In this document: in pieces, positions 7,890 through 15,994 of the stretch
Layout: every line of letters starts with the position of its first letter
Position numbering within the stretch: position 1 is the stretch's first letter
Source: Peptococcaceae bacterium BRH_c23
GTDB lineage: Bacteria > Bacillota_B > Desulfitobacteriia > Desulfitobacteriales > Desulfitobacteriaceae
Length of the DNA stretch: 23,384 nt
Assembly (NCBI GenBank): GCA_000961805.1
Contig: LADV01000183.1
Span: 1 to 23,384 of the forward strand
Direction of reading: 5' to 3'
Notes under the pieces: generated by a model
What the model was told of the DNA's origin: nothing
Database searches by the model: none
The model's input: only the letters and a program-made list of their open reading frames with translations
Made by a program: the position numbers and the translations under genes

Positions 7890-8918
7890 TTATCTCATTG
7901 CACCCGCAATTAGGTCTTTATATTTGGTAAAAGTCTTGATCGAATTTTCGATATTTTTAGCGGCTTCTACATCTGTACTAGAATGAACCGGCTGACCGGC
8001 TTCCTCCATTTTCTTCATAAACTCAGGATCTTTAACGGCCTTCTGAAATGCATCCCGCAGAATTTTAGCGACTTCAGGCGGTATTCCCGGAGCTGCTGCA
8101 ACTTGGTAATTTGCCTGAACAACATTTAATAGGGACCCATACCCTATCTCTTTGATGTTAGGGATATTAGGAAGGTCTTTATGCTTACTTGGGTAAAACA
8201 CTACTACTGGGTTCAATTGTTGAGAATCAACGATAAACTTCTTTAGAGTCGGATAAGGAAACTGAACATAGTCCACATCACCACGGATCGCCGCCATGAC
8301 TGCCTCTGAACTACCAGGATGGCTGATAAATTTGGCCTTTATCTCCATCTCCTGTAAAGCAATCACTGAACCTAAGCCCGCAGTCGAGGAAAGCCCAACC
8401 ACACCTACTTTTACCTCCTCTTTGGAGGCCTGCATATCTTTGATGCTCTTGTACTTCGACTTAGGAGAAAGACACCCCACATAAGTTGTATCAGTGATGC
8501 TGCCAAGCCAGGTCATTTTATTCAAATCATACTCCGCACCCATGATTTGATTGACAACATTACCAGGAATATTAAAAATTCCCATGGTGTAGCCATCTGG
8601 TTTAGCACGATTTATTTCACCGATTCCGATATTCCATTCTCCGCCAGGTACATTTTTCACTATCATATTGACCTGCTTTGGCAGATACTTGGGCATATAC
8701 TGTGTGAGTAAACGAGAATAGGTGTCATAGCCGCCACCCGGTGAAACAGGCACTATGAATGTAATATCTTTTGTCGGATAATCGACTGCTGGTGCAGTTG
8801 GAGTTGTTGCAGTGGGGGTTGCAGCCGTTGTTCCACAGCCTGACAACATGGATATTAACAAGATCGTAATAAGAGAAACTACTAGGATAACCTTTTTATG
8901 AAATTTCCCCTTAATCAT
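7890..8918 (-). CDS. TctC/Bug-type solute-binding lipoprotein, orphan
   Basis: A 342-residue periplasmic-type binding protein of the tripartite tricarboxylate transporter family. Residues 1-28 are a lipoprotein signal with the lipobox LSGC (Cys28 becomes lipidated), followed by a Thr/Pro/Ala spacer to about residue 47. The fold then starts with DYPTKDITFIVPVSPGGGYD, the TctC hallmark loop that binds carboxylate ligands, and continues with VVGLSSTAGLGSV and a conserved C-terminal DAFQKAVKDPEF helix. ATG at 8918 follows GGGAGGGAT. It sits between two UbiD genes and is nearly contiguous with the one after it (3 bases). No TctA or TctB membrane protein is encoded in the window, so it either serves a transporter elsewhere or delivers or senses a carboxylate. 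The likely ligand is the (hetero)aromatic acid acted on by the UbiDs; this is inference. Confidence 0.9.
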   Translation of the reverse strand: MIKGKFHKKVILVVSLITILLISMLSGCGTTAATPTATTPTAPAVDYPTKDITFIVPVSPGGGYDTYSRLLTQYMPKYLPKQVNMIVKNVPGGEWNIGIGEINRAKPDGYTMGIFNIPGNVVNQIMGAEYDLNKMTWLGSITDTTYVGCLSPKSKYKSIKDMQASKEEVKVGVVGLSSTAGLGSVIALQEMEIKAKFISHPGSSEAVMAAIRGDVDYVQFPYPTLKKFIVDSQQLNPVVVFYPSKHKDLPNIPNIKEIGYGSLLNVVQANYQVAAAPGIPPEVAKILRDAFQKAVKDPEFMKKMEEAGQPVHSSTDVEAAKNIENSIKTFTKYKDLIAGAMR

Positions 8919-8996
8919 TCTTATCCCTCCCTAACGTAATATATAACCAAACCTTTCACGATCTAACTTAGCAAGCTCTGGGCTCGAATAGTGAGA

Positions 8997-10427
8997 TTAC
9001 ATGATCAATTTATCTAATCCATAACTCTCCAGATCTGCTAAAACCTTCGCCCTATGTTCCATAGGAGGTATCGCGAGTGGTGGATAACTATGTTTCTTTG
9101 TTGCATCAATGATAATCTTGGAACCAACAGATCTCTTTTGGGTTAGTTGAGCTTCCTCAGCCGGTGCAGCAGAGGGATCTAGGCGTACTGATGCGGTATC
9201 AGCAACAAGCATGCAATCTTTAGCAGGCTGACAACGGAAAGACATAGCCCAATCAACCGCAAAATCATCCCAAATATCAATGTCATCATCCACAATTACT
9301 GTAAACTTACCCAGGGTTGGGTCAATCGCCCACGCTCCCCAAGCGACTTGTTTTGATAGTCCAGCTGATCCGTCTTGGCTGATAGAAATGAGCAAGTAAG
9401 CAGCTGCCCCTCCGCTTTCCTTCAAGCGAAGATCGGTTACAGGCAAATGAAAATCGTCCCTTAATCCTTTAAATAAGCCAGCCTCTCGTCCCACACTCCG
9501 TATCAAACTACTTTCACTCGGAGGCATTTGACTTATAAACGCTTGGTATATAGGATTATTTCGGTAAGTAATGGCCTTGATGTTTACTTCATAAGCATCA
9601 CCATCAGGTCCCATATAGCCTGTATATTCTCCAAAGGGTCCCTCGTGTTTGAGAGTGTTAGCGTCAATTTCACCTTCAATTACGATTTCAGCTGATGCAG
9701 GAACCTCCAGATCACAGGTTTCACACTTCACAACCTCTACAGCTTGCCCACGCAGACCACCAGCCACAGCATATTCGCTTAAACCATACATAATTCTAGC
9801 GACCGAACACAGACCAATTGTCGGATCCGTACCCAAAACGATCGCTACTGGAGTTGGTTTTCCCAAACGTTTGTTCTTTTCAACGTGCTTTCGGGCATGT
9901 TGGTGAAAGTTAACCATACAACCAACTCGGTCTTTAGCCTTGACTTGAACACGATACGTCCCAACATTAATGACTCCGGTCTCTGGATCTTTGGTTACCA
10001 CATAAGGAGAGGTGAGATAAGGTCCTGGATCTTCCCCCACCGTCCAGATAGGTACCGGGAACTTACCCATGTCAATCTCTTGACCTTTAAGAATATTTTC
10101 TTTACACGAACCCGTACTAACTAGAACAGGGTCAATCGGATAATTTTGAGCTTCTGTCCAACGCTTGCTAATATTATTGATTTGTGTTTCAAGGGCTAAA
10201 GCATAGACTGAACGAGATGCTCCTAAAATACCAGCTACTACAGGAACACTAGATCCTTTAACTTTTTCGAACATGATCGCCGGACGACGCGAAGCAGGGA
10301 CTTTTTGAAAGAGTACCCTAGCTGTTGCTGCAATTTCCCAGTCTTTATCAACCTCCTTACTTACCTTATGTAACAACCCATTTTCTTCAAGCGCCATTAG
10401 ATATTCACGTAAATCGTTATAGGGCAT
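8997..10427 (-). CDS. UbiD family prFMN-dependent (de)carboxylase, copy 2
   Basis: A 476-residue UbiD-type decarboxylase starting MPYNDLREYL after a near-perfect AAGGAGGT. The prFMN/metal and catalytic residues are all there: INVGTYR (Asn154, Arg159), NFHQHARKH (His177), LSEYA (Glu218) and HEGPFGEYTGYMG (Glu262, Glu267), with spacings identical to those in the other UbiD of this cluster. It differs from that one over most of its length, so the two are old paralogs and could be two subunits of one enzyme, as in phenylphosphate carboxylase, or two enzymes with different substrates. The TctC gene follows after 78 bases. Upstream lies a 253-base gap with one hairpin and then the small NHLP-like gene. 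Whether it works in the decarboxylating or carboxylating direction cannot be read from sequence. Confidence 0.94.
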   Translation of the reverse strand: MPYNDLREYLMALEENGLLHKVSKEVDKDWEIAATARVLFQKVPASRRPAIMFEKVKGSSVPVVAGILGASRSVYALALETQINNISKRWTEAQNYPIDPVLVSTGSCKENILKGQEIDMGKFPVPIWTVGEDPGPYLTSPYVVTKDPETGVINVGTYRVQVKAKDRVGCMVNFHQHARKHVEKNKRLGKPTPVAIVLGTDPTIGLCSVARIMYGLSEYAVAGGLRGQAVEVVKCETCDLEVPASAEIVIEGEIDANTLKHEGPFGEYTGYMGPDGDAYEVNIKAITYRNNPIYQAFISQMPPSESSLIRSVGREAGLFKGLRDDFHLPVTDLRLKESGGAAAYLLISISQDGSAGLSKQVAWGAWAIDPTLGKFTVIVDDDIDIWDDFAVDWAMSFRCQPAKDCMLVADTASVRLDPSAAPAEEAQLTQKRSVGSKIIIDATKKHSYPPLAIPPMEHRAKVLADLESYGLDKLIM

Positions 10428-10587
10428 TGAGTTACCTCCTTGTAAGATTTAAGCTTTCTATATTAATATATAATATCTTAAATTTTTTGTATATTTTAAA
10501 TATTTAATTTATTCATTTAAAGAATCAATAGATAGTTCTTAACTTAAACCTTTAACAGACTATTTATTAACAGAAATCTCTTCTTTT

Positions 10588-10629
10588 TTATCAAATAAAA
10601 CAGCCCTTTCGGACTGTTTTATTTGATAA
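10588..10629. terminator. Long AT-rich hairpin between the NHLP-like gene and the UbiD gene
   Basis: Sixteen-base arms (TTATCAAATAAAACAG and complement) enclose a 10-base GC-rich loop CCCTTTCGGA. It lies about 50 bases after the stop of the small gene. Neither strand shows a clear U tract after the stem, so it may be a terminator helped by the T-rich stem, or a processing or attenuation site that sets the ratio of small protein to UbiD. The rest of the gap 10428-10680 is very AT-rich and holds nothing else I recognise. Confidence 0.55.
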
Positions 10630-10680
10630 GTCGCGATAAAATCAAGCAACACTTTCGTTTCGCCCTTGATGTAAATGAAA

Positions 10681-10974
10681 TTATTTACACTTCATAGTAA
10701 TTCTAACTTCTGGACAATACCATGGTAATTCGTCAGGATTTTTATCCTCTTTCAAATCATCTTTAATTAAATTTGGTAAGATAAATGTTTGATGAGTACC
10801 TTTATTCTCAATAAATACTATAGTCTTTCCTTCAGGAATTTCCTTTCCACTAATCGCTTTGACAGCCTTTACAGGATCTTCAATGCAAAGTTGACGAAAC
10901 TCCAGATCCACCCTTGCCTTTTCCATAATTTCAGACAAAGTGTCAACTACCTCATCTTGTGTCCAGTCGCTCAT
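10681..10974 (-). CDS. Small NHLP / nitrile hydratase alpha-like protein
   Basis: A 97-residue protein. The start at 10974 (MSDWTQDEVV) follows GGGAGGATAAAC; the frame is open nine codons further upstream, across that site. The segment KARVDLEFRQLCIEDPVKAVKAI...EIPEGKTIVFIEN followed by HQTFILPNL matches the pattern of the nitrile hydratase alpha-subunit N-terminal region that is also used as the NHLP leader of some RiPP precursors (D-EFR-L--DP---------LPEG--V--VE, then LP). After LP there is a charged linker and a C-terminus with two cysteines (PWYCPEVRITMKCK). There is no double-glycine cleavage site and no RiPP enzyme nearby, so I do not call it a natural-product precursor. Its position between LysR and the UbiD gene suggests an accessory subunit or metal/cofactor protein of the UbiD or Mo enzyme. 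Function unknown. Confidence 0.7.
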   Translation of the reverse strand: MSDWTQDEVVDTLSEIMEKARVDLEFRQLCIEDPVKAVKAISGKEIPEGKTIVFIENKGTHQTFILPNLIKDDLKEDKNPDELPWYCPEVRITMKCK

Positions 10975-11099
10975 GTTTATCCTCCCTTTATTCTTATTCA
11001 TTTAAGCAATTTTGTTACTACGAAATTTATTCTCTTTTGAAGTAAACCTTTATTTTACCCAGAAAATAACTGTTTGGTATATCAACCTATCCTATTAAC

Positions 11100-12029
11100 T
11101 TAGTGGTTAACACTCGACTTATCCCAAACACTATTAATTCCAGTACGTTCAATTGTTTCTGAAGCTGAAAAAAAAGCACTAATTTCCGGAGAATTTAGTT
11201 TGTTTTTTTCACACGCAGCGATAACACTACTCACGAGTTTACCAGCCCCAAGGATCTTGATAGTTTTTAGAGATCCTTGGTTAATTTCATTTCTTACTGA
11301 ACTCAGCGGTAAAATGGCTACACCAACACCCTCTAGAATCATTCCTTTGATTGCCATGTAATAATCGTTTTCACTAATTATATCAGGATACACTCCTTTA
11401 CTAGTAAATAAGTTCATCATCCATCGACCAAAGGCTGAAGTAGTAGCATGTGCAACCATCTTTATTCCATTCAGATCTTTAATGTTTACCGTATCAAAAT
11501 TAGCAAAGGGATCGTTTGGGGTAACGACTAAAACTAGTTCTTCTTCAAATAGACGCTTGCAATACAGATTAAATTTTGGCATAGGGGTGCGGATTAAACC
11601 TATATGAACCTCCCCCGATAATAATTTATCAATAACTGAGTTAGAGCGGGCAGTGATAACGTTAATCCTAATATTGGGCCATTTTTGGTTCATAATTGAG
11701 ACCAGTCGGGGAATTTCATGTGTGTTTATGGTATGGTTAGCAGCAATATTTAACTTGCGTATTCCTGATGTCGCATCTGCTTCCAGCTTTTGTTTTCCTA
11801 ATTCTAATATGCCTAAGGCCTGTTCGACATAGGGCAGTAATTCACTGCCCGAAGAACTTAATTCTACTTTCCGTGACGTTCTAATAAAAAGATATTGCCC
11901 TAACTCTTTTTCCAAAGACTGGACTCTTATGGTAATCGTTGATTGTGTAATGTGGAGCATCGCTGCGGCTTTACTAAAGCTTTGCAACTTTGCTACTTGC
12001 AGGAAAGCTTCAAGGTTATGCAGTTCCAT
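11100..12029 (-). CDS. LysR-family transcriptional regulator
   Basis: The 309-residue product begins MELHNLEAFLQVAKLQSFSKAAAMLHITQSTITIRVQSLEKELG, a standard LysR winged helix-turn-helix (residues 1-60), followed by a linker helix and a periplasmic-binding-like effector domain from about residue 90 to 295. Such regulators usually bind an aromatic acid or pathway intermediate. Unlike most, it is not divergent from its target: it follows the [2Fe-2S] subunit gene by 35 bases in the same direction and precedes the small NHLP-like gene, so it is likely cotranscribed with the molybdenum hydroxylase. The start is at the ATG at 12029; the upstream AAGAAGG is a modest ribosome binding site. Effector unknown. 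Confidence 0.93.
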   Translation of the reverse strand: MELHNLEAFLQVAKLQSFSKAAAMLHITQSTITIRVQSLEKELGQYLFIRTSRKVELSSSGSELLPYVEQALGILELGKQKLEADATSGIRKLNIAANHTINTHEIPRLVSIMNQKWPNIRINVITARSNSVIDKLLSGEVHIGLIRTPMPKFNLYCKRLFEEELVLVVTPNDPFANFDTVNIKDLNGIKMVAHATTSAFGRWMMNLFTSKGVYPDIISENDYYMAIKGMILEGVGVAILPLSSVRNEINQGSLKTIKILGAGKLVSSVIAACEKNKLNSPEISAFFSASETIERTGINSVWDKSSVNH

Positions 12030-12064
12030 GCATGAAACGCCTTCTTTCGATTCCAGCCAGTGAA

Positions 12065-12550
12065 TTACAGTTTCGTTTTCTGATCCACCTTACCAGAGGC
12101 TACTGCCAAAATCGACTCCTCAATCTTCTTATACCCCGTACAACGGCAAAGGTTACCAGCGATGGCTTCTCGCACCTCGTCCAACGTTGGTGCCCCTTTA
12201 TTGTCCAAAAGTACCTTAGCGGACATTAGCCATCCCGGTGTGCAAAAGCCACACTGGATTGCACCGTGTTCGACAGCGGACTTTTGGAGAGGATGAAGCT
12301 CTCCGTTTTGAGACAATCCTTCGATCGTTACGATCTCCCTTCCCTCGCATCTGATAGCTAAGGTCATGCAACTTAAAGCGGGTTCTCCATCGATAATCAC
12401 GGTACAAGCCCCACAGACTCCCGAATCGCAGCCCTTCTTAGATCCTTGCAGACCAAGTTGTTCCCTTAAAACGTCGAGCAAGGTCCGATTGGCAGTAACC
12501 GTTACTTGATATTTATTTCCATTCACGTTAAGAATAAGGGCTCTATCCAT
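12065..12550 (-). CDS. Molybdenum hydroxylase [2Fe-2S] subunit (HcrC-like)
   Basis: The 161-residue electron-transfer subunit has both iron-sulfur sites of the xanthine oxidase family: a plant-ferredoxin type cluster (CDSGVCGACT, Cys41, 46, 49 and Cys61) and a second helical-domain cluster (CGFCTPG, Cys100/103, and CRCTGY, Cys135/137). It passes electrons between the molybdopterin and the FAD subunit. ATG at 12550 follows a perfect AAGGAGGTTAGGA. It is the third gene of the large-FAD-[2Fe-2S] set, the order being large subunit first. It is slightly longer than usual only at the C-terminus. Confidence 0.95.
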   Translation of the reverse strand: MDRALILNVNGNKYQVTVTANRTLLDVLREQLGLQGSKKGCDSGVCGACTVIIDGEPALSCMTLAIRCEGREIVTIEGLSQNGELHPLQKSAVEHGAIQCGFCTPGWLMSAKVLLDNKGAPTLDEVREAIAGNLCRCTGYKKIEESILAVASGKVDQKTKL

Positions 12551-12561
12551 TCCTAACCTCC

Positions 12562-13545
12562 TTAGCGTTCTGCAAGCTGAAGGGCTTGCTCCAGGGCCGA
12601 TTGAACATAAACTTTAACCATGTCTTTGCGATATTTAGGAGTAAAATCACGCAGGTTGTTTAATGGGCGAGCGATAGTATAAGCCTTCTGGACGAGAAAT
12701 TCTATTTCTTCATCCCCGAAGAGGCCCTCTCTGCTGATTTCCTCGATTAAGAGCGGTCTTTTATCGACTCCCGTCAATCCAACAGATACTTTCTGTCCTG
12801 CTCCAGCCTGTGTCGCACTGACCGCTACACCTAGAGCTGGGTAATCAATCGTTTTGCGCACTCGCAACTTAAGATAAATATTTTGGCTTTTAGGACCTTG
12901 TAAAGGAACAATGATTTGAGTCACTAGTTGTCCTGGCCGCAGGGTCTGAGGCTGCTTACCGTTGCCAGTATATAAATCTTTGAGTGGAATTATCTTCTCT
13001 CCTATAGAGTCAACAACTTTGACCTGCGCTCCTAAAACCAATAAAATTGGGGCTAAATCACTGCAATAGGTCGCCCAGCACTCTTTACTCCCCTTAACGG
13101 TATGGCAGACGTCGCCACCGGCTTTATGACAACGCTCTAGACCATGTTTGGATCCGACTGACTGGTTGTAGTATAGACAAAGACAATCTTGACAGAGGTT
13201 GCCTCCAACAGTTCCCATCGCTTGGATTTGGGCAGTGGCAACCTTAAGTGCTGCACGTGCCAACGCTGGGTAATTTCTCTTTACCGTTGGTTCAGAAGCC
13301 AAATGTCGAAGTGTTACGAGGGCTCCAATTTGCAGTTCTCCCTGAACACCATAGCTTATTGCTGTAAGGTCAGGTATAGCTCGCAGATCTACTAGGCATT
13401 CCGGTACTTTAAGCCTTTCTTTCATAGGAAGCATTAAGTCTGTTCCTCCAGCAATGGCCAAGGCTTTGCCGTCCATTTCCTCCAGTAGGACACAGGCCTC
13501 AATGAGTGACCTTGGGACTTGATAATCAAACTTTGCTAGTTTCAT
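12562..13545 (-). CDS. Molybdenum hydroxylase FAD subunit with extra [4Fe-4S] site (HcrB-like)
   Basis: The 327-residue FAD subunit starts at 13545, one base after the stop of the large subunit gene; GGGGGTGAT at the end of that gene is its ribosome binding site, and an upstream in-frame ATG lies within it. FAD motifs are AGGTDLM (residues 32-38) and TVGGNLC (112-118). After GGNLC it has an insertion absent from ordinary xanthine dehydrogenase FAD subunits, with Cys123, 139, 147 and 156 (spacing 16, 8, 9). As I recall, this equals the spacing of the four ligands of the extra [4Fe-4S] cluster in Thauera 4-hydroxybenzoyl-CoA reductase beta subunit (122, 138, 146, 155), and even the numbering differs by only one. 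Further cysteines lie at 118, 121 and 161. The cluster allows the enzyme to run reductively with low-potential electrons. Confidence 0.92.
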   Translation of the reverse strand: MKLAKFDYQVPRSLIEACVLLEEMDGKALAIAGGTDLMLPMKERLKVPECLVDLRAIPDLTAISYGVQGELQIGALVTLRHLASEPTVKRNYPALARAALKVATAQIQAMGTVGGNLCQDCLCLYYNQSVGSKHGLERCHKAGGDVCHTVKGSKECWATYCSDLAPILLVLGAQVKVVDSIGEKIIPLKDLYTGNGKQPQTLRPGQLVTQIIVPLQGPKSQNIYLKLRVRKTIDYPALGVAVSATQAGAGQKVSVGLTGVDKRPLLIEEISREGLFGDEEIEFLVQKAYTIARPLNNLRDFTPKYRKDMVKVYVQSALEQALQLAER

Positions 13546-13546
13546 A

Positions 13547-15862
13547 CTATTTATCACCCCCATCTTGTAGCTTTAAAGCTGCCAAAACCTTGTCAGGAGT
13601 GATAGGCAAGCTCTTGATGCGGATGCCGACGGCATCATAAATCGCGTTAGCCAAAGCAGGAGGTACCGGCACATTGGTAGTTTCTCCAACCCCTTTGGCA
13701 CCGAAAGGTCCTTCTCTATGCTCTTGTTCCACCACGATGGGTACAACCTCCGGCATATCTAAAGCGGAAGGCAACTTATAATATAAAAACGAGGGATTAA
13801 GGACATGACCACCTTTGAATGCATAATCTTCATAGGCTGCAAAACCGACGCCCATAGAGACTCCCCCAACAATCTGGTCGGCAACATTTTCAGGGTGAAT
13901 AGCCTTACCAGAGTCATGAGCAGCATAGATTTTCAGAATTTTAACCTGCCCTGTTTTCCGGTCTACCTCTACCTCAACCCCGTTAGCTCCCAGTAACCAA
14001 AAAACACAATAAGCGGAATAGAAATCCTCCCTTTTGTCATCTGGCATTTCTGGAATATAATATCCCCGGCCGAGAATTGTCCCACTAGCGCTGCAAGTTT
14101 TGCCAAATATTGTTGAAATGGGCAAAGCCACCTCCGGCTTTCCTTTGAGAGCTACGATACCTCGTGTGATCTCAAGATTTAACGGGTCAACACCAAGTAC
14201 TTTAGCACCGAGTTGCAATACTTGCTGACGAGCATCGCTTGCTGCCATCTTTACGGCATTGCCCATATGAAACGTTGAGCGGCTGGATGTAGTCGAGGCA
14301 TCATAGGGAGTAAATGCCGTATCTGGGGTATGCTTCCTTACAGACTCAAGTGAGACGCCTAGTTCTTCAGCGACAATCTGGCGAAGAATTGTCTCGGACC
14401 CTTGACCAACTTCCGTAGTACTGCTTAGAACATCAACTGTACCATCTTCATTAACTTTTACAAAGGCAGCTGAACCGAAAGGAGTTTTAACGGCTCTCTC
14501 CATACATGCAATACCTCGTCCTTGATCTTTACCCAAGGGTTTCTCTCCCCAAGCCATGCTCTTGGCGACTTCTTGAAGACACTTTTTAAGACCCTCGGCA
14601 TGTAAAATCTGTCGGGTGGCAGTATGGGTATCACCGTCCTCATAAGCGTGGCGAAGCCTTATTTCTAAGGGATCAATCCCTAATTTGGCCGCAATAATAT
14701 CCATTTGGGATTCATAGGCCCAAGACAACTGCGGACCCGAATAACCTCGCATAGCCCCTGCTAGCAAGGTATTAGTGTACATTAAGTAAACGTCAATTTT
14801 TACATTTGGGATTTTATAAGGACCAGCCGCCGACATTCCGCCAAACAGGGAAACACTTGGCCCTTTTTCGGCATAGGCCCCGGTAGCTAAATAGGTTGTT
14901 ACCTGACGAGCCATAATCGTTCCGTCCTTTTTAACACCGGTTTTCATCTTCGTGACCGACGGATGACGCACCAACGCCGAGCAGAATTCTTCCTCTCGGG
15001 TATACATCACCATGATCGGGACGTTTCTGATCTTCCAAGCCAAGGCAATAACAATAGCTTCAGCTCTCAAGCCACCTTTGCCCCCAAAATTACCTCCTGT
15101 GTACGGCGCACTGATCACGCGCACTTTTGTTAAGGGAAGGTGTAAGGAATTTGCTATCTCGATTCGGGCACGATAGGGTGAATCATTATTCGTCCATAGT
15201 ACGAAATTATCGTCATCATTTATTTGGCAAACAGAACCATGAGGTTCTATAGTGCAGTGCTGCACTGTTTGGGTGGTAAAGGTGTCTTCAAAAATGTAGT
15301 CAGACTCCTTAAACCCACGTTCGACGTCCCCTATGTCAAAATTAACATGATTACAAATATTTGTCTTTGGGACTGGTTTCACCAATTTTTTATGTTCGTA
15401 GGCTTCTTCATGAATTAGAATCGCGTCAGGCATAGCGGCTTTTTCAGCGTCAAATAAGCTAGGCAACTCCTCATACTCAACCTTAATTAGGGCCAACGCC
15501 TTTTCAGCAGTCACTTCGTCAATGGCCGCTACCACAACCACAGCTTCCCCTACATAACGGACCTTACCCTTAGCCAGATACGGCTCGTCCAGACAAGATT
15601 CGCCATGTAGAAAAGGCAAGTCTGCCCCGGTGACTATTCCCTTCACGCCTGGCAATTTCGCAGCTTCAGAAGTATCAATATGAATGATCTTGGCGTGCGC
15701 ATAACTACTTCGCAAAACCTTGCCATAAAGTAGACCCAGGAACTTCATATCTTCTAAATAGATACTTCTCCCTTTTACCTTTTCCCAAGCGTCGGAACGA
15801 AGTGGTGAGCTTCCCACAATTTCATAGTCCTTCTCCTTGTTGATATTTGTACTATTAAGCAT
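13547..15862 (-). CDS. Molybdenum hydroxylase large subunit (HcrA-like, molybdopterin)
   Basis: The 771-residue catalytic subunit of a xanthine oxidase family enzyme. Residues 15-130 are the alpha/beta hammerhead (DAWEKVKGRSIYLEDM). The molybdopterin-binding part has GGNFGGKGG at 256-264, AMRGYSGPQ at 370-378 and, near the end, GAKGVGETTNVP with Glu727 as the expected catalytic base. ATG at 15862 follows AAGGGAGGAAG. AMRGYSGPQ differs from the CO dehydrogenase active-site loop (which carries the Cys ligand for copper), excluding CO dehydrogenase. With the [4Fe-4S]-bearing FAD subunit, the nearest described enzyme is 4-hydroxybenzoyl-CoA reductase, which removes a phenolic OH; a hydroxylating (hetero)aromatic dehydrogenase is the alternative. 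No XdhC-type maturation gene and no CoA ligase is in the window. Confidence 0.93.
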   Translation of the reverse strand: MLNSTNINKEKDYEIVGSSPLRSDAWEKVKGRSIYLEDMKFLGLLYGKVLRSSYAHAKIIHIDTSEAAKLPGVKGIVTGADLPFLHGESCLDEPYLAKGKVRYVGEAVVVVAAIDEVTAEKALALIKVEYEELPSLFDAEKAAMPDAILIHEEAYEHKKLVKPVPKTNICNHVNFDIGDVERGFKESDYIFEDTFTTQTVQHCTIEPHGSVCQINDDDNFVLWTNNDSPYRARIEIANSLHLPLTKVRVISAPYTGGNFGGKGGLRAEAIVIALAWKIRNVPIMVMYTREEEFCSALVRHPSVTKMKTGVKKDGTIMARQVTTYLATGAYAEKGPSVSLFGGMSAAGPYKIPNVKIDVYLMYTNTLLAGAMRGYSGPQLSWAYESQMDIIAAKLGIDPLEIRLRHAYEDGDTHTATRQILHAEGLKKCLQEVAKSMAWGEKPLGKDQGRGIACMERAVKTPFGSAAFVKVNEDGTVDVLSSTTEVGQGSETILRQIVAEELGVSLESVRKHTPDTAFTPYDASTTSSRSTFHMGNAVKMAASDARQQVLQLGAKVLGVDPLNLEITRGIVALKGKPEVALPISTIFGKTCSASGTILGRGYYIPEMPDDKREDFYSAYCVFWLLGANGVEVEVDRKTGQVKILKIYAAHDSGKAIHPENVADQIVGGVSMGVGFAAYEDYAFKGGHVLNPSFLYYKLPSALDMPEVVPIVVEQEHREGPFGAKGVGETTNVPVPPALANAIYDAVGIRIKSLPITPDKVLAALKLQDGGDK

Positions 15863-15994
15863 ACTTCCTCCCTTCTAATCTGTACCTGCCACCGCTAAAG
15901 ACGCAGAAAACTAGATAAGTTAATTTTATGACTAATTATTTGAAAAATCCTAACTCGTGTATTCATGTATTTGCATTCATCGGATAATCAAGTT

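Noticed and set aside
10681..10974. RiPP natural-product precursor (NHLP leader) reading
   Set aside because: No GG cleavage motif, no cyclodehydratase, radical SAM or peptidase-transporter gene nearby; the C-terminal part does not look like a core peptide.
12065..15862. Carbon monoxide dehydrogenase (coxSML)
   Set aside because: The active-site loop reads AMRGYSGPQ instead of the Cys-bearing CoxL loop, the gene order differs, and the FAD subunit has the HCR-type cysteine insertion.
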